From Thereva unica (lineage: Eukaryota; Arthropoda; Insecta; Diptera; Therevidae), in the NCBI GenBank assembly GCA_949987705.1, contig OX465281.1, positions 156,440,393 to 156,504,392 on the forward strand: a stretch of 64,000 nt of DNA. Direction: 5' to 3'. The notes below the pieces were generated by a model that did no database searches, had not been told where the DNA came from, and saw nothing but the letters and a program-made list of their open reading frames with translations. Shown in pieces: positions 43,883-54,900 of the stretch. Positions within the stretch are counted from its first letter, which is position 1. Every line of letters begins with the position of its first letter. Made by a program: the position numbers and the translations under genes.

Positions 43883-44815
43883 GGGTGATTGTCATGAAAT
43901 GGGGGTAGTGGCTGGCTGGCCGTTGTTCTCTAGCTATAACGCCTCAAACAAATTTTTTCTGGGGTGAAAATCTCCATCCAGTAATAAAACATTCTCTCCT
44001 TCATCGCCTCCCGCGGCAAGCACTCTTGAACAAAATGGCGGCCCTTCGACCACCGAAAATGTCGCCTCCGTAACCTGTCCATTTTCCGCTTTTACGTCAC
44101 GGCACTACGTTTACGGAAAAACAGTGCATTATTGCCGCGCGCCTAGGGTCTCAAACGATAGCAGCAGTGTTCCGAAACTGATCACCGGTATGTATTACGC
44201 GGGCGGATACCTGCTTAGTTAGATGTCAGTGTTTACATTCTGACTGTTGTTTGTTGCAAATTTCAATAAAAACTATAAGAATAGCGCACACGCAACGACA
44301 AATTGGTTGTCAAGTGGCACTAAGTAGTGAAAACGAATCGTCACAAGTTTCTTTATGAATGTTTATCCTCGCCGGACGTTTAGACTGTGAACAATTTATA
44401 AACAAGAGAGCAACCCTCAAGAAAATTATTGAAGAAAAAAAAACTGTCGCCTCCGTAATGTGTGTTTTCGTTGTGATATGTGTTGCAAATCTCTTTTAAC
44501 TCGGTTCGGTATATTTGTTTGCATTTGTAGAGCAAGCAAATTTTCGGAAAAATTGTTTGCTCTCATTGATCATGAAAGCGACGGATTTTTCGATGAAATG
44601 TCGCTACCGTAATTGTCGCCTCCGAAGCCATATAATTTCGGCTTTTCGATATAAACTTCTCACTGTCTATACCTCGTGTGTATTTATGTTTAAATATACA
44701 GAAAGTACTTCAAAATAATGTTGAAAACACATGAGAAAATTTTTTTTCAGCACTTTTTTTTTGTTCACAAATTTTTGTTCAAATCTCAAAAACTCCCATT
44801 TCATGACAATCACCC
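43883..44815. mobile_element. TIR element, 933 bp, AGAT target duplication
   Basis: Ends GGGTGATTGTCATGAAATGG and its complement at 44795-44815. AGAT flanks both sides (43879-43882, 44816-44819). Internal motif TGTCGCCTCCGTAA recurs (near 44060, 44443 and 44614). No transposase ORF. A 4 bp duplication could suit several superfamilies; the autonomous partner is unknown. Confidence 0.8.
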
Positions 44816-44819
44816 AGAT

Positions 44820-45053
44820 AAGTATATGAATTGGTCGCTGCTTACACTTTTGAACCATGCCAATTTAGAAGAATAAGATATATGAATAAGTTTCGTGGAG
44901 TAGGCCTATTGGGGATACCACATGATAAAAAAACGCACCAAAAACTCTGCCCCAGGAGTTGGTGTGGAACTGAGTTCCATATTTGTTAAGATATAAGATA
45001 TTAAAATATGTATTTAAGAGTCATTCGATATTTTTTCCTGGATCGTTAAAGTC
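44820..45053. other. Unassigned spacer
   Basis: Short coding-like stretch MNKFRGVGLLGIPHDKK (near 44883) ending at a stop; otherwise nothing recognised. Confidence 0.3.
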
Positions 45054-45449
45054 ATGAATTCTGCAACAGTTATTTTGGATATACAATTTGTCAGTGGAGT
45101 AAATGGTCAGCTGTTTGCTAAGGAGATGGTAGTCTTACAACACGGATCACTTTTACCGAGCTTATACTACTTCAAGCCACCTTTTCCGTATAGTGAATTG
45201 ACACCAAGAGCTCGTTGGCAGGATGATTTCAACTTTAGCAAAATAAATGGATTAAGATGGAATGGTGGAAATATTGATTACAACGAATTACCCAACCTAT
45301 TGACGAATTATTCAAATTCAACATTTTATGTGAAAGGATTGGAAAAGGAGAAATTTATCCGGAAATACCTCCCCGGACCGGAAATAATCCAGCTGGAAAT
45401 ACCAAAACTAAGTAATTTGGAAAACTTTGAGTCTTTCTGTATGTTATGA
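45054..45449 (+). CDS. Hypothetical protein, KGLEK motif
   Basis: 131 codons from ATG, with no stop before 45449. Blocks LLPSLYYFKPPFPY and STFYVKGLEKEKFIRKYL look like a conserved insect hypothetical protein that often accompanies mobile DNA; this is a weak recognition. No signal peptide or membrane segment. The C-terminus (NLENFESFCML) looks prematurely ended compared with what the motifs suggest. It lies head-on to the minus-strand Polinton fragments. Confidence 0.45.
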   Translation: MNSATVILDIQFVSGVNGQLFAKEMVVLQHGSLLPSLYYFKPPFPYSELTPRARWQDDFNFSKINGLRWNGGNIDYNELPNLLTNYSNSTFYVKGLEKEKFIRKYLPGPEIIQLEIPKLSNLENFESFCML

Positions 45450-45611
45450 AGTTTAAAAATTTCAGCATTTCAAATAGTTTACAAAGTTCGGCCTGTCTTA
45501 AGGTGATGCTGCCACTGCCAACGGGGATTTTGTGTTCTTTTTGAAGCTTTGGTTGATTTGCTGGAGATGTATTTTCCATTTTGGTTTTTAAAGCGCTAAG
45601 ATAGCTGTAAA

Positions 45612-45872
45612 TTATTGTCCATTCAGAATAAGATACTGATATTGGTATGAGTCCTGGCGATGAAACATCATTTTTGGCTCAAATGATGATGGGTCAAATC
45701 CGAGAATTATTTTCCGGTTGTGACAATCGTCCAGATGATATATGTAGTGTAATAACAGATTTTCACCCGCAACTTTTGCTTCACATTTGGGCAACTTCTT
45801 TTCTCCTTTAGAACCAGTGGTCCTTTGTCTCATACGTGATGGCTCCATGCTACTCAATTTAAACTTATACAC
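45612..45872 (-). CDS. Hypothetical small protein
   Basis: 86 codons, basic N-terminus, then LLLHYIYHLDDCHNRKIILGFDPSSFEPKMMF. No family recognised. It sits immediately downstream of the capsid fragment on the same strand, so it may be another Polinton piece. Confidence 0.35.
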   Translation of the reverse strand: MYKFKLSSMEPSRMRQRTTGSKGEKKLPKCEAKVAGENLLLHYIYHLDDCHNRKIILGFDPSSFEPKMMFHRQDSYQYQYLILNGQ

Positions 45873-45878
45873 TGAATA

Positions 45879-46524
45879 TTAACATCCTCTGTTTGGGGTT
45901 TTTATAGTTCTGACCTCTGCTTTGCATGATTGGTTACAGAAATCTCCACCATTTTGTAAAAAATTCTTTAAATATAAATTAATAATTTTATTATCATTTA
46001 ATCTGAAATCGCTGGAGGCGAATTCTTTTAAAAAAGATTTGAAGCTTTTTCCTCTGCATCGTGAATATAGAAATACACAACAATATTGTCCACAAGTTGC
46101 TGAAAATAGGCCTTGCAACCGTTTTTAGCTTTTTCAAACAAAAAAAAAATGAAATTTTCAATATAAGCGCGATATTGTAATTGTGGTCGGTTTGAGCAAG
46201 TGGTTTTCCATTCAAATATACAGTGCACTGGCGAAATATGGAGTGTAAAATATTGTTTATTAAACCTGGAGCATCACCATCATCTGGATAAAGTTCTTCT
46301 TTTCCATCTTTTATTTTAATTAATTGCAATTTTAAACGAAGATAGATGCTAGATAAATCACGGTATGTATCTCCATGACCCAAAGTTACAAACTCTAGAA
46401 CGGAGGAGTTGTCGAGTGAGACTATTGGCTTATATGCTACTTCTTCTGTTTTCAAAATATTGCTCTGAACTGGTGGTGTGGAAAAAAGATACAATTCCGA
46501 TTTCATGCATTCTTTGTACGACAT
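45879..46524 (-). pseudogene. Polinton/Maverick capsid protein fragment (F54H12.2-like)
   Basis: The ATG at 46524 starts a frame with VSLDNSSVLEFVTLGHGDTY, DLSSIYLRLKLQLIKI and SIFRQCTVYLNGKPLAQTDH, the N-terminal part of the large jelly-roll capsid protein of insect Polintons (known in databases from worm F54H12.2). Near 46170 a frameshift occurs (RAYIENF continues in another frame) and the rest decays by 45994. Only about 180 of the usual 400 or more residues remain. Confidence 0.65.
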
Positions 46525-46532
46525 TATGTTTA

Positions 46533-47051
46533 TTACTTATCAAAAATGTCCAGTATACGTTTACGTATCTTTCGTTTTGTTTTCAAAACTCCTGCTGTTA
46601 TTCCTTTTCTTTGATTTTTAGTTTTGCAATTTCTCGTGCGTTTAGGTGTTTTTCCACGTCTTTTGCGTTTAACAGCTGGTTTTAAATGTAGAGTTGTAAA
46701 CGGATTGGGTCTTTTTATACCTGCACCCTTCATTCCGTCAAACAGTTTATTTATACCTTTCTGAGCTAAATCTTGAACAACAACTCGACCTTGTTCTTTT
46801 AAAATATCTTTAACTGATTTGCTGCTGATGTTTTTATCCTGTATTATAGCTTGTCCTGTTTTTACAACCTGTTGTGCCAATGTTTTTAATCCTGATGTAG
46901 CTATGGGTTTTAAGTGTCGAAATAATGCACTGAAGAAGCTACCGATACCTCTTCCACGTTGATAAATAACTGGACCACGATATAATTCTCCAATATCTGA
47001 CAGTCCGCCGCCGCTTTGTATTAAATAATAACGTGTATAATAGGAATCCAT
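46533..47051 (-). CDS. Polinton small basic capsid-associated protein
   Basis: 172 codons, complete from ATG (47051). The N-terminus is SGGGLSDIGELYRGPVIYQRGRGIGSFF, the middle hydrophobic with LFRHLKPIATSGLKTLAQQV, and the tail strongly basic (KRKRRGKTPKRTR, RKIRKRILD). This arrangement is typical of the small adenovirus pX/pVI-like protein encoded beside Polinton capsid genes. It starts 9 bp upstream of the capsid fragment on the same strand, as in Polintons. Confidence 0.6.
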   Translation of the reverse strand: MDSYYTRYYLIQSGGGLSDIGELYRGPVIYQRGRGIGSFFSALFRHLKPIATSGLKTLAQQVVKTGQAIIQDKNISSKSVKDILKEQGRVVVQDLAQKGINKLFDGMKGAGIKRPNPFTTLHLKPAVKRKRRGKTPKRTRNCKTKNQRKGITAGVLKTKRKIRKRILDIFDK

Positions 47052-47097
47052 CTAGTAATTCTATTTATACTATGCAAGAACAGCCTGTTGTGCAAAT

Positions 47098-47342
47098 ATT
47101 TATAGTTTTTATTGTCTTTTAAAATGTAGCATTATATATGTAGGAATATAACTTGTTTCAAAGTCTACTAACTCACCTTGATGATCAGTTATTTTTATAG
47201 AAATACTTACAATAAAAGTTTTTTCAATGGGACAGTATTCTACATGTTCAAATCTTAATATAGTACCACACTTTTGAATCGGTATTATTCGTAGATGTCT
47301 TACTAGTTTATCGCCTATAGCTCTAGGTTGAATAATATCATT
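47098..47342 (-). pseudogene. C-terminal fragment of a Polinton capsid protein
   Basis: Minus frame from 47342: QPRAIGDKLVRHLRIIPIQK, then FEHVEYCPIEKTFIVSISIK and a stop after LHFKRQ. This looks like the conserved C-terminus of a Polinton minor-capsid (penton-like) protein. The N-terminus is replaced by the LINE at 47343. Confidence 0.55.
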
Positions 47343-47475
47343 TATCTATTTATTTATTTGCCAAACAAGGCACTTAACAAAAACAGTTACAGATAAAAAA
47401 ATACATATTAACATTAATAAGGAACATTGCAGTATTTAATATTTAAATATTAAATTAAGATCTAGGTTTATAATG

Positions 47476-49434
47476 TTAGTTAGAAGAGGACAATAGGGAA
47501 ATTAGTTTTCTTTTATAGGAACTTTTGTTAATTGAGGGAGAGAAACAAGACGCGTAGGAATTGAAGGTAATGCAGCACCTGTTACCGGGCTCGTTTCTAG
47601 CATATTCAGTGCGATGCGGGTACTCTTTAAGCAGTTTGGAATGTCCTGTTTGTCGAGTATCGTTAAATTTGATTGTGTCCGACAGGAACTGCACCTTGAG
47701 GTTATTGTTCAGGACATCCAGGGTAAAACAAGATATAAGCAATTTCCGTCTAAGGGATAGAGGCAAGAGATCAAGGATTTTGAGCCTGTCCTTATAGTGA
47801 GGAAGGTTGTGAAAATCCGAAGGATTATAGAGGTTCCTAAGCGCGAAAAGAAGGAACTTCTTTTGGACAGATTCTATTCGATTACTACTAATTTGAAATA
47901 TAGGATCCCAGATCTGGCACGCATACTCAAGAATAGGACGGACCAATGAGCAAAACAAGGCTTTAGTAACCCAAACATTGTCGAATTCTTTAGCTCTTCT
48001 CTTGATAAAGCCCAACAGCTTGTTGGATCTAGCAATAATATTATCATAGTGTAAGTTAAAGTTTAACTTGCTGTCGAAGACAATGCCTAAATCAACAATA
48101 TGATCGACACGATCCAAGATATTGTTATTGAGATAATAATTTTGCAGCTGTTTGTTTCTTTTCCTGGAGAAGGTAATTACGTGGCACTTACTGGTGTTAA
48201 GAAGAAGATTGTTAGTGGTGCACCAGTCATGTAGTGCATTAAGTTTCGACTGTAAAAAGGATACATCAGTTTGAGACCTTATAGCACTATAAATTTTTAA
48301 ATCATCGGCGTAAAAAAGGTGCGGAATGCCATTTAATATTTCAGATAGATCGGAAATGAATATGTTAAATAGAAGTGGTCCCAGGTGGCTGCCTTGCGGT
48401 ACACCTGAGGTTACATTGATTTCTTTTGAGAGGAAGCCCTGAAATCTTACCACCTGAGTTCTCCCGTTAAGATAGGATGTTATCCAATCCAGAAGGGCGC
48501 CGGATATCCCAAATCTTAATAATTTCATATATAGAATGTGGTGGTCTACTCGATCGAATGCCTTGCTGAAGTCAGTGTAGATAGCGTCAAACTGGTGGCC
48601 TTGTTCCATACCGCACAGTAGTTCGGATATCATTATCATATGATTGGATGTGGTGGAACGACCTTTTCTGAAACCATGTTGCTGATCGTTTAGGTTCGGA
48701 ACAATTAGAGGGGCAATCTTGTCATAGATAAGTTTTTCAAATAGTTTAGGGATAACAGATAGGATAGCAATGCCCCTATAGTTGTCCACCGCCTGTTTAT
48801 CACCTGACTTAAAGATTGATGTGAGGAAGGATTTCTTCCATACCGAAGGAAGCTTACCGGCAGAAAGGGACTTGTTAAAAATGAGGTGAAGAGGGAGTAG
48901 AATGAGTTGGGCGTGGCTCTGCAAAAAACGTGCAGGTAGACAGTCCGGACCGTGACCTTTATTGACCTCCAGATCTATAAGACCTGTCATTATATCTTCG
49001 GGCGATAAAGATATATTGTCTATAAGGACCGCAGTTTCGGAATGCTCTCTTGGGACAGTGTGTGCAGTCGAAGAAATGGGACAGAAGATTTCACTGAACC
49101 TGTCCGCAAACATGTTTGAAATTTCTTGGGGGATAGAGGAGTGCGTGATACCGTTTGTCATTGTTGTCGGGTAGCCTGATGTTTTTCGTTTTAGGTTAAC
49201 GAAATCAAAGAATTTTTTAGGATTACGTATGATATTTTCACCGACAGTCTTTGCATAGGTAGTATAGGCCTCCCGTGACCTATGATTAATTTCTGAGGCT
49301 AACCTGGCGTATTCAGATTTCTGCTCAGCACTAACATTGTTGTTATTTTTCACTACGCGGTACAATTTATTTTTCCTATTACGAAGGGACCGAGTGTTTT
49401 TGTCAAGCCATGGCTCCGTCAATTTATCCCTTTT
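47476..49434 (-). CDS. LINE ORF2, reverse transcriptase part
   Basis: 648 codons from an internal LTEPWLDKN. RT blocks: NKGHGPDCLPARFL (about 154-167), NYRGIAILS (214-222), QQHGFRKGRST (247-257), YTDFSKAFDRVDH (282-294), TSGVPQGSHLGPLLFNIFISD (338-358) and the catalytic YADD at 371-374. The C-terminus has RPILEYACQIWDP and the usual LRRKLL...F block. It performs target-primed reverse transcription. No internal stop. It was continuous with the endonuclease before the insertion at 49437. Confidence 0.92.
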   Translation of the reverse strand, partial: KRDKLTEPWLDKNTRSLRNRKNKLYRVVKNNNNVSAEQKSEYARLASEINHRSREAYTTYAKTVGENIIRNPKKFFDFVNLKRKTSGYPTTMTNGITHSSIPQEISNMFADRFSEIFCPISSTAHTVPREHSETAVLIDNISLSPEDIMTGLIDLEVNKGHGPDCLPARFLQSHAQLILLPLHLIFNKSLSAGKLPSVWKKSFLTSIFKSGDKQAVDNYRGIAILSVIPKLFEKLIYDKIAPLIVPNLNDQQHGFRKGRSTTSNHMIMISELLCGMEQGHQFDAIYTDFSKAFDRVDHHILYMKLLRFGISGALLDWITSYLNGRTQVVRFQGFLSKEINVTSGVPQGSHLGPLLFNIFISDLSEILNGIPHLFYADDLKIYSAIRSQTDVSFLQSKLNALHDWCTTNNLLLNTSKCHVITFSRKRNKQLQNYYLNNNILDRVDHIVDLGIVFDSKLNFNLHYDNIIARSNKLLGFIKRRAKEFDNVWVTKALFCSLVRPILEYACQIWDPIFQISSNRIESVQKKFLLFALRNLYNPSDFHNLPHYKDRLKILDLLPLSLRRKLLISCFTLDVLNNNLKVQFLSDTIKFNDTRQTGHSKLLKEYPHRTEYARNEPGNRCCITFNSYASCFSPSINKSSYKRKLISLLSSSN

Positions 49435-49436
49435 TT

Positions 49437-50548
49437 AACTTCCCAGTATAGGAAGTTATTGTAATCGGTCCGAAAATCGAAATCGAAAATTTCAACGTAT
49501 TTTCATCTTTCAAGGTCCCAGGAGCATTTTAAGCAAAAAATTGGGAGGAAGTGTGTGTGTGTGTGTGTATGTGCGTACGGATGTGGTCATTTTTTCCTGC
49601 ACGATATCGCGCGAACCAAAACTGATATCGACTTCGTTGAGGTGTTGTTCGAAGCGTATTAACCGAAATATGATCTGAAAAGAATTTCATGAAATTCGGT
49701 CCAGGCGACGTAAGTGATTTTTGTACCTGCACGATATCGCCCGAACTACAAAAGATATTGACTTACTTGAGGTGCCGTTCGAAGCATATTAGCGACAATA
49801 TAATCTGAAAAGATTTTTATAATATTGGGTCCAGCGGTTTTTTGGTTTAAATGTCTTAAGTGATTTTTGTACCTGCACGATATCGCGCGAACTATAAAAG
49901 ATATCGACTTAGTTGACGTGCCGTTCGAAGAGTATTAACCAAAATATGATCTGAAAAGATTTTCATACAATTCGGTCGAGCCGTTTTTTTGTTTAAGCGG
50001 CGTAAGTGATTTTTGTACCTGCACGATATGGCCCGAACCACCAAAGATATTGACTTACTTGAGGTGCCGTTCGAAGCGTATTAGCGACAATATAATCTGA
50101 AAATATTTTTATAATATTCGGTCCAGCGGGTTTTTGGTTTAATTGACTTAAGTGATTTTTGTACCTGCACGATACGGCCCGCACTAAAAACTATATCGAC
50201 TTCATTGAGGTGCCGAAAAACATTAATACATCAATCTTATATACATTTTCGTCATCCTAATCTTGTAAGTGCGCAAATTTAGTTTGACATTTTAACGAAA
50301 ATATTGATAAACAATTGTGACAAATTCTCGGTATTATGCATATATTCTATATTGCCTATTGTTCATTTATTATTAAATTATCCAATCTTAATATTCAACA
50401 TCCATCATACTGGGAAGTCGATCGTGTGGACCGAAAGGGTCGAACCCACATCCCAACTAGTTTAAATATCCAATCATAATATTCAACATCCATCATACTG
50501 GGAAGTTGATCGTGTGGACCGAAAGGGTCGAACCCACATCCCAACTAG
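49437..50548 (+). mobile_element. Helentron-like non-autonomous element, copy 2
   Basis: Same ends as copy 1 (AACTTCCCAGTATAGG...CCCAACTAG), TT flanks (49435-49436, 50549-50550). Removing it and one TT gives PKIK|KRDKLTEPW in frame. It has extra tandem units (about 140 bp) compared with copy 1, and the last 88 bp (50461-50548) repeat the 3' terminus, so it ends in two consecutive 3' tails. Confidence 0.72.
50461..50548 (+). repeat. Duplicated 3' terminus of Helentron-like copy 2
   Basis: AATATCCAATCATAATATTC through CCCAACTAG repeats the stretch ending at 50460, with few differences. Confidence 0.8.
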
Positions 50549-50550
50549 TT

Positions 50551-51421
50551 TTATTTTGGGTACGAATCTGCCAATGGTGTTAAAGATAACATCGTAGAAT
50601 CTAGTAACTAGCTCGTCAATATCATCACCATCAAGTAGATCCTCCCAGTTAATAAGGGATAATTCAGTGATAATACTAACATTATCGGCATTCTTAAAAT
50701 CGAAGACTACAGAGTTGTTATAGGAGGCGAGAAAATCAGTTATTGTAGAACTGAGCTCGACGACCCACGCGGAATGATGTGTAGTGTTATTAAATAGATT
50801 CTCCTCTTCAGAAGCGGGAAGCACGTTCAAATCCTCATAGAGGTTAGTGAAGATTAAATCCAACCATTTCCCATTTGAATTTGGTTGGCTAATTACCTGT
50901 TGCAAGTCGTTGCTGTAAAGATTGTCGATAAACTTTATATCGACGGGGTTTGATACATTAATCGGAAGTAAATAACTGTCTTCCTCGTCACGAATAAAAG
51001 ATATATTAGGCCGATTAAAATCACCTATGATTAATATATCTTTGCTATCGTTGGATATTTCATCTATTATATGAATCACATTATCATATATAGATTCGTC
51101 GGAGTTTGGAGGTAAGTAAAAAGAACCGATGGCAATGTATTTATTTCCGAACTTTACTCGTACTAAAATATGTTCGAAGGTTTGAGACGATGTAGTCGCG
51201 ATAAGTTCACTATTTAAGGGGTCTCTAACAGCTATGAGGACACCACCTCCTCTTGAGAGACCGGTAGATATATAATCTCTATCGCATCTATAAATGGACC
51301 AGCTACCATGCAAGATCTCCTCGTTAAGGAAGGAGTCATTCAACCAAGTCTCGGTTAACACCAGTACATTGAAGTCACAGGATTTGGAGTCGATAAAAAG
51401 ATCCTTCAGTTTGCCTCTCAT
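50551..51421 (-). CDS. LINE ORF2, endonuclease part
   Basis: EEP-type endonuclease (APE-like): VLVLTETWLND (E in ETW), SRGGGVLIAVRD, GSFYLPPNSDES, IIGDFNRPNI (D, N), WLDLIFTN and a final HHSAW in the position of SDH. The N-terminal NCSGMRGKL precedes the ATG at 51421 in the same frame. It cuts target DNA to prime reverse transcription. Altered SDH and a stop upstream suggest reduced function. It continues to RT after the Helentron-like insertion. Confidence 0.82.
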
Positions 51422-51517
51422 CCCACTGCAGTTATGATAGAAGAGTCTTAAGTTATCGGAAGATGTTAGTTTTGAATGACGGGCTGGGAGATGGTTAGAA
51501 TTTCGGGGGGAAGCTAG

Positions 51518-51901
51518 TTAAGGACGATAATATCTATTTGATTCGTCCCGACTCCTTTGAAGTTGGGAGATATGTTTTGCTCTGACATGGGACCCATATG
51601 CAGAGAGGTCCTTGCTAACTTGCTGAGGGGAAATTTGGAATTGTTCATAGAAATTTGTGAAGAGTTCTAGGAGGGTATTACGTTCAGTAGGCAGGCCCTC
51701 TTGCTGAATAGAAATAATTAGACTAGCCCTGGTCTTACCATTAATGCAAGTTGAATCTGGTTTGTTATGCATGTAAGCCAGGAATAGGCGAACATCATCA
51801 ACGATCCTCTTTTCTCGCAAGCGTGAAAGCAAATATCTCTTATCTTCGGAGTCAGCAGATATAATGGTATTTTTTACCACCGGGGGTTGTAGAGGATTCA
51901 A
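51518..51901 (-). CDS. LINE ORF1 fragment or N-terminal domain
   Basis: 127 codons: charged, with RLREKRIVDDVRLFLAYMHN and LLELFTNFYEQFQISPQQ. No zinc knuckle or PHD is visible. A stop at its end separates it from the endonuclease in the same frame, and an upstream in-frame ATG (about 51942) is followed by a TGA. Probably a damaged ORF1. Confidence 0.5.
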   Translation of the reverse strand: MNPLQPPVVKNTIISADSEDKRYLLSRLREKRIVDDVRLFLAYMHNKPDSTCINGKTRASLIISIQQEGLPTERNTLLELFTNFYEQFQISPQQVSKDLSAYGSHVRAKHISQLQRSRDESNRYYRP

Positions 51902-51955
51902 GAAAGGCGACTTGGATCATACCGAAGAATCCGATGACATTTGCTGTGGCGGGGT

Positions 51956-54900
51956 GTAACGGACGCCCTATGAGACTTAGGCAACCTGCGTTCCCTAATG
52001 GACATCCTCACCATAATATTACGTCCCCACAGCTAAAGTATCTAACCAAGCAACTAACTATGTAAATAAAGCAACTATACGAAAAGAAAAAATTTATTCT
52101 GTACAAATACTAAATAGTATCACAAACGAATTGAATTGAAATGTTCGACTAATATCATCAGTCATGATAAATACATATTAGTAATAATAACATAAACAAA
52201 ACGAACAAGAAAAAAAAATCAGAAATTCGCAAAAGTTTATTCTCATTATTTTCAACTAATCCGCGATATTATGTTTTACAACGAGCCGATATGAACTACA
52301 TATGTATTATGGAAATGACGAGAAGAGTGGAGAATTCACAACAATGTCTTTAAGCCATGGCAATTTTAGTATGGCTAAAACATTTTATTCAGACCTTCTG
52401 TTTACCGAACCAGAAGCACTAAACTCCCGTGAAAATATACAACCAACTGAAACGAACCATTTTTTTTAAATTCCAATTGACAATCTTGCCAAGATTCTTG
52501 CCGATATTGCTAAGGGCATCGCACACACCAGTCAACGTGGGATGAAAGCTTCAGGGGGCGGACGATCGGAACCCAAGAGGAACGGAGTGTAAAAAGAACG
52601 GACCGGGAGAAGTGAGTTGACGATGAAAAGAAAAAGAAGCAACTTGGAGTCAGGCGAGAAAATCTTTTAATTTTTGGTGATTTTTATAAGTAAAGTGTTC
52701 AAGTACAAAAATTTACAATTTGATAAGTAAAAAGAAGAAAGGAAAGAAATTCGGAGTTTTCATCAGTGGCTGAAAAACATAACCACAAGGTTTTGATTTT
52801 CCTTGTAAAAAAAATTCTTTTGTGTGTGAAAGCGCCACATTTTTTTTTGTTCGAGAGAAGTGCGTCATGAGAATAAGCGGCTTAAAGGCGCGAACATCCT
52901 TTTAATTTTTGTGGTTCTTTAAAAGAAGAAAGAAATTCGGAGGTTTATTCAGTGGGTGGAACACATAACCACAAGTTGCTATTTTTTTTTGTTTTTTGGA
53001 ACGAAATTCGCCACTTTTTTTTCAACTACTAGATTGGCAGCAAAGGAAGGTTTAAGCCCCAGCGATAGCCCTAAACGTGATGGTGGAAACCGGCGCCTCA
53101 TCGAGGGAACGGAAAGCGGATTCGGTGTTCGACCGAAAAGGGTTTAATCTTTGTTACTTTTTCATTTAATTAAATTATCTTACTTTTGAAGTGCTGAACA
53201 TTCATTGAGGAAACCCGTTATGTTTGGCAGAGGCGGAAGAGCCTTCACGTGCTTATGGGCAACATAACCTCACTAAATATAATTGGTTGCTCCATCCTTG
53301 AGTACAAAGAGAAGACGGCACAAACACATTGTCAACAGGAAGTGGAATTTTGCAGTATGTTCAGGGTGGGGTATGTTTTAGACTATAGTCAATTTTGGTT
53401 AGCTTAGATGGCTCATTAAGAATTTAACCATATTAAATTATTAGAGTTAAGTAATGGCGTCAGACCATAAATTTGCCTGGAAATTTTATTGTAGAACGTA
53501 AACTATAGATATACAGTTTGCTCTGTCGCAGTTAGGTGTTACGGAAAAAAAAGAAAAAAAAATTCTTTTGATTCTTTGTTTGATAGACAGTAACAATATG
53601 TGCCATGTGCAAGAAATTATAACTGTTACGTTTTTTCCTTTTTGTATGCTTGACTCTTAGTGAAGAGCCGTGTGGGAGATGATTATTCGGAACGTTTTAC
53701 GGTATTACAGGATACAAACCTTTTCTTTAGGAAACTTTATTGATCAATAAAAGGTCCACCCTTTTGCATAAATTTTATGTTGAAAAGTTGAAATTCCGTC
53801 GGTAGGATAAAGTCATGTATCTTCAGTTATAATTCCTTAGAAATTATAAATCTTCACATTATATTATGATTCATTCTTTATGCTTTTGCGAATTACAGTA
53901 GCAAGAAACTAGCTTATGTTTTGTTTATTTTTGAATTAATTCAGATTAATATTTCTTAAGAATTATATTAAACAGTTACCCATATTAACTTGATGGTAGG
54001 CATCTGAATGACAGGCCTCCAATAGTATATAAGAAGCAGTAGTTTTTTTTTTCTCCATAAAGGTATGGATTCATTTCCAATTGTTACCCTTACCATGTTC
54101 GCTATCGTAGATTTTTTTATTAATAAGCCTAAGAATTTTATATTGTCACAGAAAATCTAACGCTGTTAATTAGACGTAAGTAAACAGTTGTGCGCTGCCA
54201 TTAAATCAATGTTAATAGTGTATTTTGAGTTAATGCGAACTTAGTGAAGCACGCCGAAGATTGATTGGTCTTGATGGAAGAATTGAACATTGATGCGCAA
54301 TTTTTTTTGACGATTATAAAGTCTTGTTAATTTTAGATTATGCGTATCGGATGATAGCTTCCTATTATACAAAATTTTCTTGCTGCAATAAGACATACAG
54401 TAAATGAGAACTCTTTAGTTTGTTTGGTTAAAAGAATTAAGGATTTTGATGTAATGGCAGTAGCCCAAATTGTTGCCCCAATTATGGGCCCGTGGAGTAT
54501 TTAGAGTCTTTGTGTTTAAGTTAGTATGAGTTTAAGTGTCGAGCAATAGGGAATTAAATCTTAAATGAACTTATCAATTAGTGATTAAATGTATAGTACG
54601 ATTAAGGACTAGTGAGTTAATAAATTATGTATGAGTGATTCTGAAAATTTTAGGGTGTTATCATTGAAATGGCATTTTTTTTCTTCTTCTCTTTTTGCTC
54701 AGGAATATATAGGTAAACAGGCAATGAGAGCCTAAATCTCAGTAAGTATGGCACCCCGGAGTATGGATAGGCCCTCCTGAAGGTGAGTACCCCTCTCGAC
54801 GCTGTGGACCCCGACAAGATGAACGACCGTTGACCATGATTACCCCCCTCGATTACTTAGATCGGTTGGCTTCGGCTCTTGAGGCAATGCCTCATGCTAT

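Larger units (their letters stand above)
47343..51955 (-). mobile_element. CR1/jockey-type LINE, split by a Helentron-like element
   Basis: Minus strand: ORF1 (51901-51518), endonuclease (51421-50551), RT (49430-47476), 3' tail ...TGTTTGGCAAATAAATAAAT near 47343. ORF1 and the endonuclease share one frame, separated by a single stop. The 5' end is not clear; sequence unlike a LINE starts about 51956. Excision of the insertion at 49437-50548 joins endonuclease and RT in frame. Confidence 0.82.

Noticed and set aside
51956..51969. TGTAACGGACGCCC as a definite LTR start
   Set aside because: No corresponding LTR end, PBS or second copy was found, so it stays only a possibility.
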